Of a stretch of DNA of 64,000 nt, positions 36,723 to 47,258 are shown piece after piece. The first letter of the stretch is position 1. Each line of letters begins with the position of its first letter. A program made the position numbers and the translations under genes. The stretch is from Gracilariopsis chorda (lineage: Eukaryota; Rhodophyta; Florideophyceae; Gracilariales; Gracilariaceae): positions 1 to 64,000 of the forward strand of contig NBIV01000060.1 of NCBI GenBank assembly GCA_003194525.1, read 5' to 3'. The notes beneath the pieces are model-generated. The model ran no database searches. It saw nothing but the letters and a program-made list of their open reading frames with translations, and was not told the origin of the DNA.

Positions 36723-37613
36723 ATGTCACGAAGGGTGTTTAGTCGCATTTTTGCGGCAGTTGTCAATGAATCAGATTACATTCGCAAAGGACTACGCTCT
36801 GATGCGGTGGGGAAAATGGCCATTCTGCCTCTGCTGGAGGTAGTTTGCGCACTGCGCCAGCTTTCATACGGAATAACGGCAAACCTGTCAGACAATTTGT
36901 TTGACGTGGCTGAGTCTACTGCTGCTCTTTGCCTCGAGGTTTTCTGTCAGGCTGTTGTAAGGTGTTATCAGGACCAATATTTTCGCGTTCCTACTGCGGG
37001 CGACCTGGAAAGATTGGAGAGGGAGTTCGCAGCTGTTGGATTTCTGGGTTGCATCGAGTGTTTTGATTGTGCTGAGTGGACGTGGAACCATTTTTCGAAA
37101 GCCCTACAAGGGATCATGATCAGAAAGAACGGCGTGCCCACTGTGAGAATGGAGGCGATTTGGTCTTTAGATTTAGGCATTTGGGCATTTCGATATGGTT
37201 TGCCGAGGGTCATGAATGACCTCAACATTCTTGTGGTTAGTAATTACCTCCACAGCATAATCGCATGAAATTTCCTGCCCATTGTACCCAGCTTCACGAT
37301 AGAGGGACAGAACGTTGATTGCTTCCACTATCTAATGGACGAGATCTACCCGTCGTGGAAGTTGTTTGTCAAGACTGCCTCCAAGTCTATAATGAAGAAA
37401 CAGAAAGTGTTCTATAGTGTACAAGAAGGGGCCTGCAAATGTGTCGAACGTGTTTTTGGTGTTCTGTTCCAATGTTTCACACTCTTATACGTCGCTACGG
37501 AGTTCTTGGAAGTGGAAAAAATGCGCTGGCTCGCTACAAGCGCCATTTATCTCTATAATATGATTTTCGAAGAAAGGGGACATAGTTATACTAGTGACAG
37601 CGCGGGTGGGGTA
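36723..37613 (+). pseudogene. PIF/Harbinger transposase, broken
   Basis: The reading matches plant-type Harbinger transposases. It has FSRIFAAVV after the N-terminal part, then ALRQLSYG and FRVPTAGDLERLEREF. GFLGCIECFDCAEWTWN holds the first catalytic D and RVMNDLNIL the second. VQEGACKCVERVFGVLFQ holds the catalytic E, and LYNMIFEERGH stands at the usual HNMIVEDE position near the C-terminus. The coding frame is interrupted: one piece runs 36723-37268 (181 residues, in-frame stop TGA) and the rest resumes at 37335 in another phase. All three DDE residues are still readable. The sequence stops matching at the pogo insertion point (TA at 37612-37613). Not functional as it stands. Confidence 0.82.
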
Positions 37614-39835
37614 GCAATCATACCGGCTTTATTTGAGAAATGGCTCAATTTGAGACGGCAAGGATTTCGAAAGTGGAATCTCGTATTTCCAAGATTCCAT
37701 TTAGGTCCACTCTACCATAACCTAGCCTAGCACACGCCAGCACCATTCCATTGCTCTTGGCCTCCTCCAGAATCTTTGAACACGATGCATCCTTCAATGC
37801 AGCGGCAAACTGCCCGAATTAAAGCCCAAGCCGAGCGTAGAACAGGCGAACAAACCAACAGACAGCGCGCAGTTACATTCTTCAAGAATGGGAAAAAACC
37901 ACGAGCAGTTGCTTCTTTGTGTACTCTTTCTCGTGCAACAACGTACCGACTGTTTGCAGCCTACAAGAACAATAATAAAGCAAAACTATCCAGACTGCTC
38001 GATCCCGTACAAAATCGACCAGGTAGGCGATCAGTTCTCACGGATTCCGAGCAAATTGCAATTGTTGCTCGCACGTTGTTTGCGGCAAGTCGGGGATTCG
38101 CACTTGATACAAACAACATGAAAAGCCTTATGGCTGAAGTTGCAGCTGACGGATGTCCTGGCTATAAACATGTGCTTCCATATGATGATGCACTTCGGTC
38201 CTTTCGTGCAAGAAACAGAACACTGACATTTAGATCTGCTGAACGTATGTCACACAAGTACTTTGAGGGTGAGAACCTAAAACACGTAGCAAAACTGAGA
38301 AATGCCTTCACTGAGCTTCGAGCGCAGGAACCAGATCTGTTTGAAGACCAAGATAGAATTTGGAACTTAGATGAAACCAGCGTCAATGCACAACATGGTA
38401 AGAAAGTTAAGGTTTTCTCTTCTGCTCGCACTCATTATTCGGGAAGAAGACACGACTTGAAGGACAATGGTAAACATCTCACCGCAGTTATTATTGCCTC
38501 TGTATCTGGCAAGAAAGGGACACAATTCCTAATCGCTGCAGGAAAGAAAGCGATGCAAACTTGGATGGATGCCGTGGAACCAAGTGTCATTAGGCTACTC
38601 CCAGAACGATACGAATGGCTAGCAAACCTTACATGGACACCACAAGGAACCACAGTCCGAGGTACACCGAAAGAACCAATGGATTCCACAACATTGAAGT
38701 ACTTGATCGAGCACCTTGCAGAGTATGTACGCAACTTTGTGCCAGCGTCGAAGTCAATTCTGCTCCTTCTTGATGGACATAGCTCACGAAAGGGAACAAA
38801 ATGGATTGAAGAGTGTCAGAAGTACAATATACATGCCATTCAGCTTCCCGCGAATACCTCGCACTTCTTGCAGCCATGTGATTCTCATATCAACAAGAAG
38901 TTCAAAGAAGAAACGCGCGTGCTTCGTGACCAGCTACTACTTAGCGGAGAGTTCACGCATGCAAATATGGCTTTCAAAGTGAAACTTGCTCTGAGCGGAT
39001 ATCGTGCTGTTACTGCTGAAGTAATTGGAAACAGTTTCAAGGATGTAGGGTTGTGGCACTTTGAGCAAGAGTTTCTGAAGAAGCTGAGAATGAGATTGGA
39101 GTGCCGCGTCCAGGAAGAAAATGAGTGGTTTGAACCAGACAGAAAACAGACTAGAACTTCAGCTCGCTTGTGATGTAGCGATACAAGTATTTGTAACAAG
39201 GTCCGAGCCGTGTTGCGTAGTGAACAGGATCCAACGATTGCGCTGATTGCCGTCGAGAATATTCTGCAGAACAACCGCACCACGAACAGAATTTTTTGGG
39301 ATTGTGCTCCTTTGCGTGCACCTGTGCGTATCATGAAATCAAAACGACCATCTCTTGGAGGAACCCCAGCTCGTTGGCTAACAAAGCCAGTATGCTGTCC
39401 CAAGCTGGGTAATGATGCCAACTCTGACAAAGAAAACCAAGTTCCGGGTAATGCAGGGAACGCTTCTGTACGGAAAAGACGCGAGGGAACTGGTAGGAAG
39501 AAGGTTTTGCCCTCGATTTTCCAATGCGAAAGCGACAACGAAAAGTCAATTCGCTCACTTATTGAACGTCGTGCGGCATTGAGATCTTCTGCGATGGCAA
39601 TGAGCGACGGCGGAGAAACCACAGAAGGCGCAAGAGCATTGCTTCGTATCCGCTTGCCTCGTTGAGAGAGGCAAGTTAACATATGTGAAGTTAGAAGCTT
39701 GCGTCTCAAATAAACCCACATTGTTCAAGTGGAGCGTCGACGACGTTTGTTGAGGGTGTTATTTTGTGATTTCAGGGTCAAAATCGCACTTCTTTGGGAG
39801 GCAATTTTTGTCTCAAATTGAGCCATTCTGATTGC
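37614..39835 (+). mobile_element. Pogo-type (Tc1/mariner superfamily) DNA transposon, copy A
   Basis: It is flanked by TA at 37612-37613 and 39836-39837. The left end is GCAATCA, then a spacer of about 18 bp and AAATGGCTCAATTTGAGAC. The right end, reverse complemented, is GCAATCAG followed at once by AATGGCTCAATTTGAGAC. The inverted repeats are therefore the same, apart from an extra block in the left one that copy B shares. It encodes a pogo transposase (37776-39665). Confidence 0.82.
37776..39665 (+). CDS. Pogo-type transposase (DDE_1 superfamily) with one internal stop
   Basis: Cuts and pastes its own element. An N-terminal helix-turn-helix (about residues 25-65, LSRATTYRLF) would bind the ends. 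The catalytic triad is visible: D199 in IWNLDETSV, D333 in LLLDGHSS and D369 in FLQPCDSHINKKFK, giving a DD-36-D spacing usual for pogo/Fot1 relatives. The first 465 residues end at TGA 39171-39173, but the same frame goes on to 39665. The further part (VRAVLRSEQDPTIALIAVENILQNN) is matched by copy B (about 43220-43320), so it was coding in the ancestor. The internal stop therefore truncates a C-terminal tail. The catalytic part is whole, so activity is conceivable but unproven. Confidence 0.85.
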
Positions 39836-39837
39836 TA

Positions 39838-40371
39838 GCATCACTATCCGCATTGCAGGAGGATACAACAGATATCACGTTTTAACCTTTTCAGTGTTTA
39901 ATGTAAAAAATGTTCATAATTCTCCATATGCAGATACTAAGCTTCGTAGCCAAAACTGTCAACTGTCCACCGCATTGATGGGCCGCTTCTAGAATTTAGA
40001 CGCGTCGTCGGACTAAATTTCATCAATGGTTTGTTCCAGGATGAGTGTAGTTCAGCAAGAATGACAAATTGCGTGACGAATACTGGCTTTCATGCAATGC
40101 TGCTTCAGTTTCATCGCGTGGGTTGCATTGTGCGACTGAATTTTCCAGTACCTTCGTCCGCTCCTTTAGCGCAGACAACGAACATGCAGACCTATGGCTC
40201 AAAATCTCCCGTTTGAGAGAAGCGAGGGCTGACCATTGGGACAGCAGAACAAATTTCTTTCGCACAGATTCCAGTGCCAGGCATAAAAAATAGAGCTACT
40301 ATAGACTGTTGTTTCTCAACCTGCAACATTTTCTCAGCTACATTGTTGCATTAGTATGACGCCTCCACCAG
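39838..40371. other. Spacer between the pogo element and the Myb-like gene
   Basis: No gene is supported. It should contain the 3' remainder of the interrupted Harbinger transposase, but nothing was clearly readable. A short basic frame at 40031-40216 is probably chance. Confidence 0.4.
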
Positions 40372-41072
40372 CTATGGAATGCCGTGCACTCCTCGCTTAA
40401 ATGCAGTAAAATGCCTGATGTTTTCGAGACCACGCTTGTTTCCTATCGGTCGCTTCGGATTGACATCCACCAGTTCATCCAGGACTTCCTTCTCTTCGAA
40501 GACAACCATGTTGTTCGTATCCTTTTGGTTCACGCAAACGATTCTGCCGAAAGATGTTTCTGGCGTAGTCAACCCCATATTCTTCTTCCCCTTCACCTGC
40601 GTCGCGGAGAGAATGAGTTGCCAGATAGCCTTTTTTCGCAAGTATTGCTGGCACTCTGCAAAAGGGCACACTGAGCCGACGGAAAGATACGCTTCTTGAA
40701 GGTAGCTGTACATTTTCACTACCAGTGCTTCTCTGTTCTAGATTGCCAACGCTTCCCGGAGAACGTCCTCATCTGATAGGGAACCGGTCGATTCTTGTCG
40801 CCTGTTGACGTAATGACACCCTCAAACATAATGAATTCGCATCGTAATTCGCGGTAGCGTTGAGATATTGTATCCCGAGTACGCTTTGGGAAAAGAGGTG
40901 AGTTGCTTTTCTTTTTTATCGGGTCAGTAATACGTTCGTAGGCGTAACGCACTCTGAACAGGAAGATCTCTTTGTTCTTCCCAGATCCTGATTTCGGGTC
41001 TTCGGAAGAGCATATGTACGCTTTGCAGGCAGGAACCATATCTTGCGATTTCCAGCCTCGTCCAGAGCCCAT
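40372..41072 (-). pseudogene. Myb/SANT-like DNA-binding partner of PIF/Harbinger, broken
   Basis: Read on the minus strand, it opens MGSGRGWKSQDMVPACKAY, followed by SEDPKSGSGKNKEIFLFRV and RYRELRCEFIMFEGV. This is the pattern of the trihelix/Myb-like proteins that PIF/Harbinger elements encode beside the transposase; they bind the transposon ends and help import the transposase. The reading is split into two frames, 41072-40719 and 40719-40372, the second with GKKNMGLTTPETSFG and FEEKEVLDELVDVNPKRP. It lies tail-to-tail with the transposase at 36.7-37.6 kb once the pogo insertion is discounted. Confidence is moderate because the family is poorly conserved. Confidence 0.55.
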
Positions 41073-41750
41073 TTTGTAATCTTCTTGGCTGGCCAGGTAG
41101 CGTCAGCCTTTCGGAGCTCGTGAGTGTGGTTTGGGGTGCAAATTGTAGAAACCTGTGAATTGGCAAGCGTGAGCGTGTTCCCTGTTGACTTTTCAGTGGT
41201 TGATGCTGGTCTGAGGCGCATAGAGACACGAAAAGAAGAAAACAATTGGTAAAAACGCAGAGGTGAAGCTGGCGGCTGCAGAACAAAGCACCGCCTGTGT
41301 TTGCGTATCAGCGACAGGGAGAGTAGTAGGGTGCTTGGCTCTCAAAGTGAGGGCCTCTGAGATGTGTTCGTACCTAAACGGTACGAAGAAGTTTGATAGT
41401 CTTTGTGATCATGAGTTCACGCGGCATACCCCTCCTTGGGTAATTTCGGCGGGCATCGAGGGCGGCATACCTCTTCTCCGCCATAATCACCGTTTCGGTT
41501 TGAATTAAAACGCGCTAAGTTGTGTTTTACATGGCACTGATTTAGGAAAAGATTTGAGAAGATGGATGTCAACGATATCGACCTCAGCAATGGCAAAACA
41601 CTGGTGCTACGGTATTTGTAAAATCCAAACTCCAAATCAAGTACAAATTGAATTGAAAACGCACGTGTAGAGATGCTCTTAGAAGAAAGTCGTGGCTTGC
41701 CTTTTTTCATAATATTGTACTCAGGGTTAAACAGGGTACAGAGAAGGGTA
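41073..41750. other. Spacer with no supported gene
   Basis: Short frames on both strands (41263-41508, 41417-41758) lack family resemblance. The right end of the old Harbinger element should lie in here. Confidence 0.35.
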
Positions 41751-43853
41751 GCAATCACACTAGCTTAATTTGGGAAATAGTTTAATTTGAGACGGTATGG
41801 CTCTGAAACATGGAATCTCGAATATTGCAAACACTATTCGCCTCTTCTCCAACCTCAGCAAGCCTTTACTAGATCCTGACCACCCTTCTGCCACTCACAC
41901 ATTCCAAGTTCGACAACCACCATGCCTGTGTTTATAAGACGCCAACCAGCCCGAGTCAAGAACTGGACACAACGCAGAATGACAGAAAAATCAAACCGTA
42001 AACGAGCAGTAAAGCTTCTCAAAGAAGACAAAAAAGCACGTGCGGTAGTATCAGCATGTAGTCTTTCCCGTTCTGCTGCATACCGCTTGTATACAGCCTT
42101 GAAAAACAAACGCATAGCAAAACTCAACTGACTCCTAAATCCAGTAGTGCACATCCCATGAAGACCAACCATACCCGAAAAAATGCGAAGAAAATGCGCT
42201 TGTGAGACGCACGTTGCTTGCGGGCAGCCGCGGATTTGCATTGGATGTAAACAACATGAGAGAACTGATGGGAGCAGTGGCTTCTGATAGAAGAGTAGAA
42301 TATAAGCGGGGTGTTCCTTCCGAAGATGCATTAAGGTCCTTCCGAAGATGCATTAAGGTCCTTCCGAGCTAGAAATCAGGAGCTAGCTTTTCGTTTGGCT
42401 GAGGACATGTGCCACAAACACTTTGAATGGGACATTTTTGAACAGGTGAAGACCTCGAGTATGGCGCTTTCAGGGTTGCAGAAAGAAGAAACAGACCTAT
42501 TTCAAGCACCTTACTGCAGTTATAATTGGTTCTGTTTCTGGAAAACTAGCACCTCCATTCCTCAAAGTCGCCGCGAAAAAATGCATGCCAAAGTGGATGA
42601 ATGCTATGCAACAAAAGGTGCTGCGATGGGATCCGGCTTAATATGAGTGGCTTGGTTACAACAACTGGGTCCCGAAAAGAACAATGATAATATGTAAACG
42701 AAACGTTTCAATGGATGCTAAGACAATGAAACATTTGGTAAAACACTTTGCAGAGTTTGTACGCCAACTGGTTCCAAATGTGAAGTTAATTCTTGTTCTT
42801 TTAGATGGTCGCAGCTCACGGAATGGAACGGAATGGGTAGAAGAATGCATGAAGGTCAATATACAGGCTATTGAACTTCCAGCAAATACATCCCGCGTCC
42901 TCCAGCCATGTGACTCCGACATTAACCAACACTTCAACGGAACCAGAGTCATCTGTGACTAGCTATCTTTGAAAGGAGAATTCTCGCACACCAACATGAG
43001 TTTCAAAAGTACGCTCGCTATGGCTGGTGATTGGGCGGTGAGCAGCAAAATAGTCCGCAAGACTTTTGTTGACGTGTGATTAAGGCCATTGCATAATGCG
43101 TTTGTGGATAAGCTGCAAGATAAGTTCCAGCGATGGCTAGAAGGAAAGAGTATATCAACGGAAAACAGGAATCAGAGGGTAAGACAATCTGATTGAATGC
43201 GCTGTACGAACAAAGTCATCTGTAGTAAATTGCAAAGAGTTTTCGCAGAATCGCAAAACCCAACGTTTTCCGTGACAGCCGTAGAGAAAATCTTGCAAAA
43301 AAAATCTAAATCCAACAGAGTTTCGTGAGAATTGGTGCCACTACACGCACCAGTTTGTGTAATCAAAATTAAAGGGGCAAAAAAGGGTCAGACGCAGCCA
43401 TGTACTTGACAAAGAACAAAGTTTCTGTGGATGTAAACGCTGAACCCCTTTTCACCAGAAAGGAAAATCAAAATCCAAGTGTGGAGACTAAAAAATGCAC
43501 TCCATGAACTCCCGCGCGTTTGAGTGTTAGGGCGCCTATGATTTCCCTTTTACAGAGCCCGGCGGATGACATTGTGTCGATTCGTGCGTTTCTACGACGT
43601 TCCAGCGCAAAGAATAGGTGCGATAAACACGATGGTATTCGTGGAAAGGAAACACAAGAAGTTTGAGTATTCAATCAAATGCGGTTGCCGCGCTAGGTCC
43701 CACGGAGGATATAGTGGACGCTTGGCAGCATCGTCTCAATTAAACCCATTTGGTTCCTGTGGGAGCATCGCCTCTCATTAAGCATCCGATTTCATTGTCA
43801 AATTAGAAGCTATTTGAGGCACCGTTTTGTTCAAATTGACCCTTTCTGACCGC
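41751..43853 (+). mobile_element. Pogo-type DNA transposon, copy B (decayed)
   Basis: TA flanks lie at 41749-41750 and 43854-43855. The left end is GCAATCA plus a spacer and AAATAGTTTAATTTGAGAC. The right end, reverse complemented, is GCGGTCAGAAAGGGTCAATTTGA. The interior is a diverged copy of the copy A transposase on the same strand: HTH part at 41922-42131 (SLSRSAAYRLYTALKN), middle pieces about 42240-42650, and a catalytic part at 42684-42962 (LVLLDGRSS, then TSRVLQPCDSDINQHF). Many stops and frame changes break it, and a 22 bp tandem duplication stands at about 42320-42365. It lies 2 kb from copy A in the same orientation and is clearly the older of the two. Confidence 0.8.
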
Positions 43854-43857
43854 TAGT

Positions 43858-46200
43858 GTACTGGATTTTGGTTTTTTTCTATTAATCTATTGCGATATAT
43901 GAAACCCTATCTGTATCTATTTATGGATAGTTTAGGGTTAAACTGGGACAGGAAAGATTTATGTATTCAACCAGACACGAGTGAGGAAGAAAAAGGAAAC
44001 ATATCTGCAATTGATACTGAACTGCATTTGTGTGCCGTTTCATTTCAATTAGTCAAACTGCCGTATGAGATCTGATAAAAGATCAGTACATCGCTGCAAA
44101 GCTGGACATTTCAGCTTTCTATTGGTGGCTGTCTCGAAATGAACGGCCCAGAACGCGCGATTCTACGGCAATTACAATCAGACGATATTTCGTCCACAAA
44201 AATATGCGAAACGCCAGCATTGTGCGGCAAAGAATAGAAAAAATCTTTCTATCTGATTTTTCAGGTCCATTGCTCCCAGCACAATTGAATGATTCCCGTG
44301 AGCTCCATAGTCAGCCACAACTCACCATACAGCCTCTCAACCCCTTCAACATTGAGGCCTTACAAAAACAGGCCCTCTTCGCGGCAGACCCTGTCGCTAT
44401 GTCTGAAGTGCTCGAAGATGGCACCTCCCCGACTCTTCCGAGCAGCAAACAAACTCAATTAGCCGACATCGTCCCTGCAGCTGTCCATGAAGACGAAGAA
44501 CACCATAGCGTCTCTATGGGCGACGCCGTACGCTTCTTTGACACTCAAATATCTCAATGTCTCTGTATACGTACATGTGCCGTTACGGATATGATGGAGC
44601 TAGCGAAGAGCTTTGCGCTGCTCTCTGAAACCGACAATATTAACACGGTGCATGCAATGCTACTGGCAGTTACTTCACGTCAAGACGAAACGAATAAGCT
44701 GCTGAGGGGTGATACGACATCTCGAAAACGCACTCGACGGACGTATGAGGATGCCTATTGTACTACAAGGTATTGCGTACGTGGTGAGGCTGTTTGTCGA
44801 ACTGCACTTTCCGTCATACTTCAGATACATCCGCTCACTGTCAACCCTCTCGGAAAGATGTTGGAAAGCTCTGAACATTTTCAGCTTGCGGATGGCGGTG
44901 CTAACGCCAACTGAAACGTGAAGTGGACAGTACAGAACGCTGTTACCCTTGTGGTCCTGAAGCGTTACGGAAAAATTAACGCCATGTTGTGCCCTATTGG
45001 CCGACGTTCTGCTAGCGAAGACCATGTAAACTGGCTACCAAGTGACACAACGCGCGGAAATGTCTATGCGGAGTGCTGCTTTGAGTGGCGGGACATATTG
45101 GATGGTACAAGCTACAAAGGTCTTGTTCTACCAATGCAAGACCTATTGCAGAACAGCTTCGTAAACGTCTGGCGTTCGAACGCACCAACGCTTCGCATTC
45201 TCAAGAGCAGTAGCAGTTTCTGCGACACGTGCACTGAGCGGTCTGGTCTCGTGTTGATTTCAACCAATGGTATGAATCGTGAATCGATTTCGCACGTGCA
45301 CAGTAGCCATAGAGAAGAAGCTGGGCAGGAATTTTGCTTCTATAAATCCTTGCAAAGCCATACGCACCTCTATACAAATGAGGATAACGTGAACGTGACC
45401 TTTGAATTCGCAGGAAAGATTTTACTGCCTCACCTCCTTCGACAGCCTGGACAGCTCTATTTTCTTACCAGCCTCAAGTTGGACTTTTTCGGAGCTCACA
45501 GCAGTAATCTCAACAAGACGTTTGTGTTTGGTTTACCAAAAGGCCACTGGCCAAACAAGAAGAGTACGAACGAGCTTGACTCTATGCTGATACACTGTAT
45601 TGAGGCTCATAAGAACTTTCCTACTCTATCTAGCGCCAGGGCGCTTTGTGTACACGGCGATAATTGCCCCGCCGAAAACAAGAGTAGGCATATGCTATAG
45701 ATGCTGGCGTTTCCTGTCATGATAGGTTACGAGAACGAGATTAATTTCTACTTTCTCGTTTCTGGGCACTGGAAGAACCGATGCGACGCAGCGTTTGGCT
45801 TCGTAAAAAAAAGTAAAAACAAAAAAAGTCCTGTACCCGCGATAAATGATGCAAGTTATACAAGACAGCTCCAAACCTAACAAAGTTGTGCCTTCCACGT
45901 GTTTGTGGTGGTTTGACTGGAAGCAGTGCTTATCGGATTGGTTTACAATACCGCCAAAACTCCGTATTTCCAAGTTCTATGTCTTTTCTTTCCGAAAGGA
46001 CAATCCAGATGTTCACCGTGCTAAGCACCTAACCATGTCTGACGCGTGTAGTGAATTCAAATTATTGAAGCGTTTTATGTCTGCTGCGTTTATTCGCTCC
46101 GCCAAATCCGGTGATCTAAGCTCAAGGGACTATATATTGACCAGAGAAGATATTTCAAGTATTTCGTTGGCCCAGAAGGGCAACCAACGCAGTTAGCTAA
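43858..46200 (+). pseudogene. Broken gene with DUF7869-like domain, probably transposon-derived
   Basis: Two main frames follow one another. 44204-44914 (236 residues) is unrecognised. 44918-45700 (260 residues) has ILLPHLLRQPGQLYFLTSLK, DFFGAHSS, GLPKGHWPNKKSTNELDSML and CVHGDNCPAENKSRHML. The reading goes on past the stop at about 45700 as FPVMIGYENEINFYFLVSGHW and KNRCDAAFGFVKK. The order of blocks (P-Q-G-Q-Y-F, F-G, D-N-C...N-K, G-H-...D-..F-G) is that of a widespread family I know as DUF7869, found in many copies in cnidarians and oomycetes. An RNase-H-like, transposase-like role is my inference from the spaced D, D and D residues. Frames are interrupted in at least two places. Terminal repeats were not found. 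Confidence 0.5.
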
Positions 46201-47258
46201 GGAAAAAAAATATTATCATGCGCTACTATATGGACACACCAGGCTTCGGGGAGGACTAGTTTGCCTTGGGATACAACGGTAACCCCTCTGAAGAAGATGG
46301 AAATAAATCCCCTTCTTCCGGTCCTGCTAGGGGCACATGTCATTATTGTCATGGAAGGTGAGGGTGTGCTGTGGTGTTGAAGTTCTTAAGATTGCTGTAG
46401 AGCCTACTTAGGAAGATACAATTCTGCTTTTAGGTCCAATAGGGCCATATTTGACTCATTTTGGCCATATCTCCGGACCGCCGGAAGGGTGAATTGAAAC
46501 AATTGAAATGGAATGTCACACATTAGTTTTCTCTTTTCTTCAATTTTTACTTGTGAATCTTTTGGTTTTGCGTTTCAGGTAGTTTTCGAAGGCTTGATGT
46601 CGGTTTGGTACTCTTTATATGCTAAAGAGCGCGAAAAAAGTTTTGTATGCAGCTCCGAGGCCAACCAGTCTTTTGTCATGTATTAGGAGTGCTACTGTAC
46701 GTATCTAAGGGTCGCGTAAGTAAGCTCATATAAACCGCCTTATCTACCGGAGCTAAGGAAAAGCTCCCGGCAGACTGGTGCCGTTTTCTTGTTTTTGTTT
46801 AACTCAAAATTCGCCCACTAAGCTTCGAATAATGAATCTCGACCACGTGTTCGAAGTTCAAGCCAAAACTGTAATGTACGGTCTGACAAGCGTGACCCAA
46901 GAAAGAGACATTGCAGAATCTTTCTCTCAGATTTATGTTTGGAATAACGCTTTGCCTATAAGTTTTTTTTTATTTTTGGGCTGGTATAGTACCATATGAC
47001 CATGTCGATGTCCATATCCTTAATGTCGCTGTTGAGCGATAAATCGATCTTCATCAAATTTCGACCGTTTTGGCCAAACTGCGCACTTGATCGAGATATC
47101 GATCAGGGGAGCCGTTTCGAAAGCAATCTCAATGGCTGTGAGCCATTCTTACAGTTCTTTGGATTACGCATTGAGCCTGACGACTGTAATTTGTGGATCG
47201 TTAGGAAGAATCTCGAAGTTCAATATCAAACATCCAATGTGTAGAACCGGATCTATCT
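46201..47258. other. No recognised gene
   Basis: Short frames at 46778-46999, 46996-47244 and 47087-47332 overlap each other and match nothing. The DNA looks like decayed spacer. Confidence 0.4.

Larger units (their letters stand above)
36286..41100 (+). mobile_element. Decayed PIF/Harbinger transposon, interrupted by a pogo element
   Basis: Transposase remains lie on the plus strand (from about 36500 to 37613) and a Myb/SANT-like partner gene on the minus strand (41072-40372). This is the same tail-to-tail layout as in the complete Harbinger at 55411-58507. Between them a pogo-type element (37614-39835) has inserted at a TA. I could not find terminal inverted repeats for this old copy, so its ends are approximate. 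Confidence 0.65.

Noticed and set aside
36286-36729. Minus-strand frames over the start of the old Harbinger transposase
   Set aside because: They overlap the plus-strand transposase region and show no family similarity.
38162-39721. Long minus-strand frames opposite the pogo transposase (such as 38885-39721)
   Set aside because: They mirror the transposase on the other strand, which has full family similarity including the catalytic triad. The minus frames resemble nothing.
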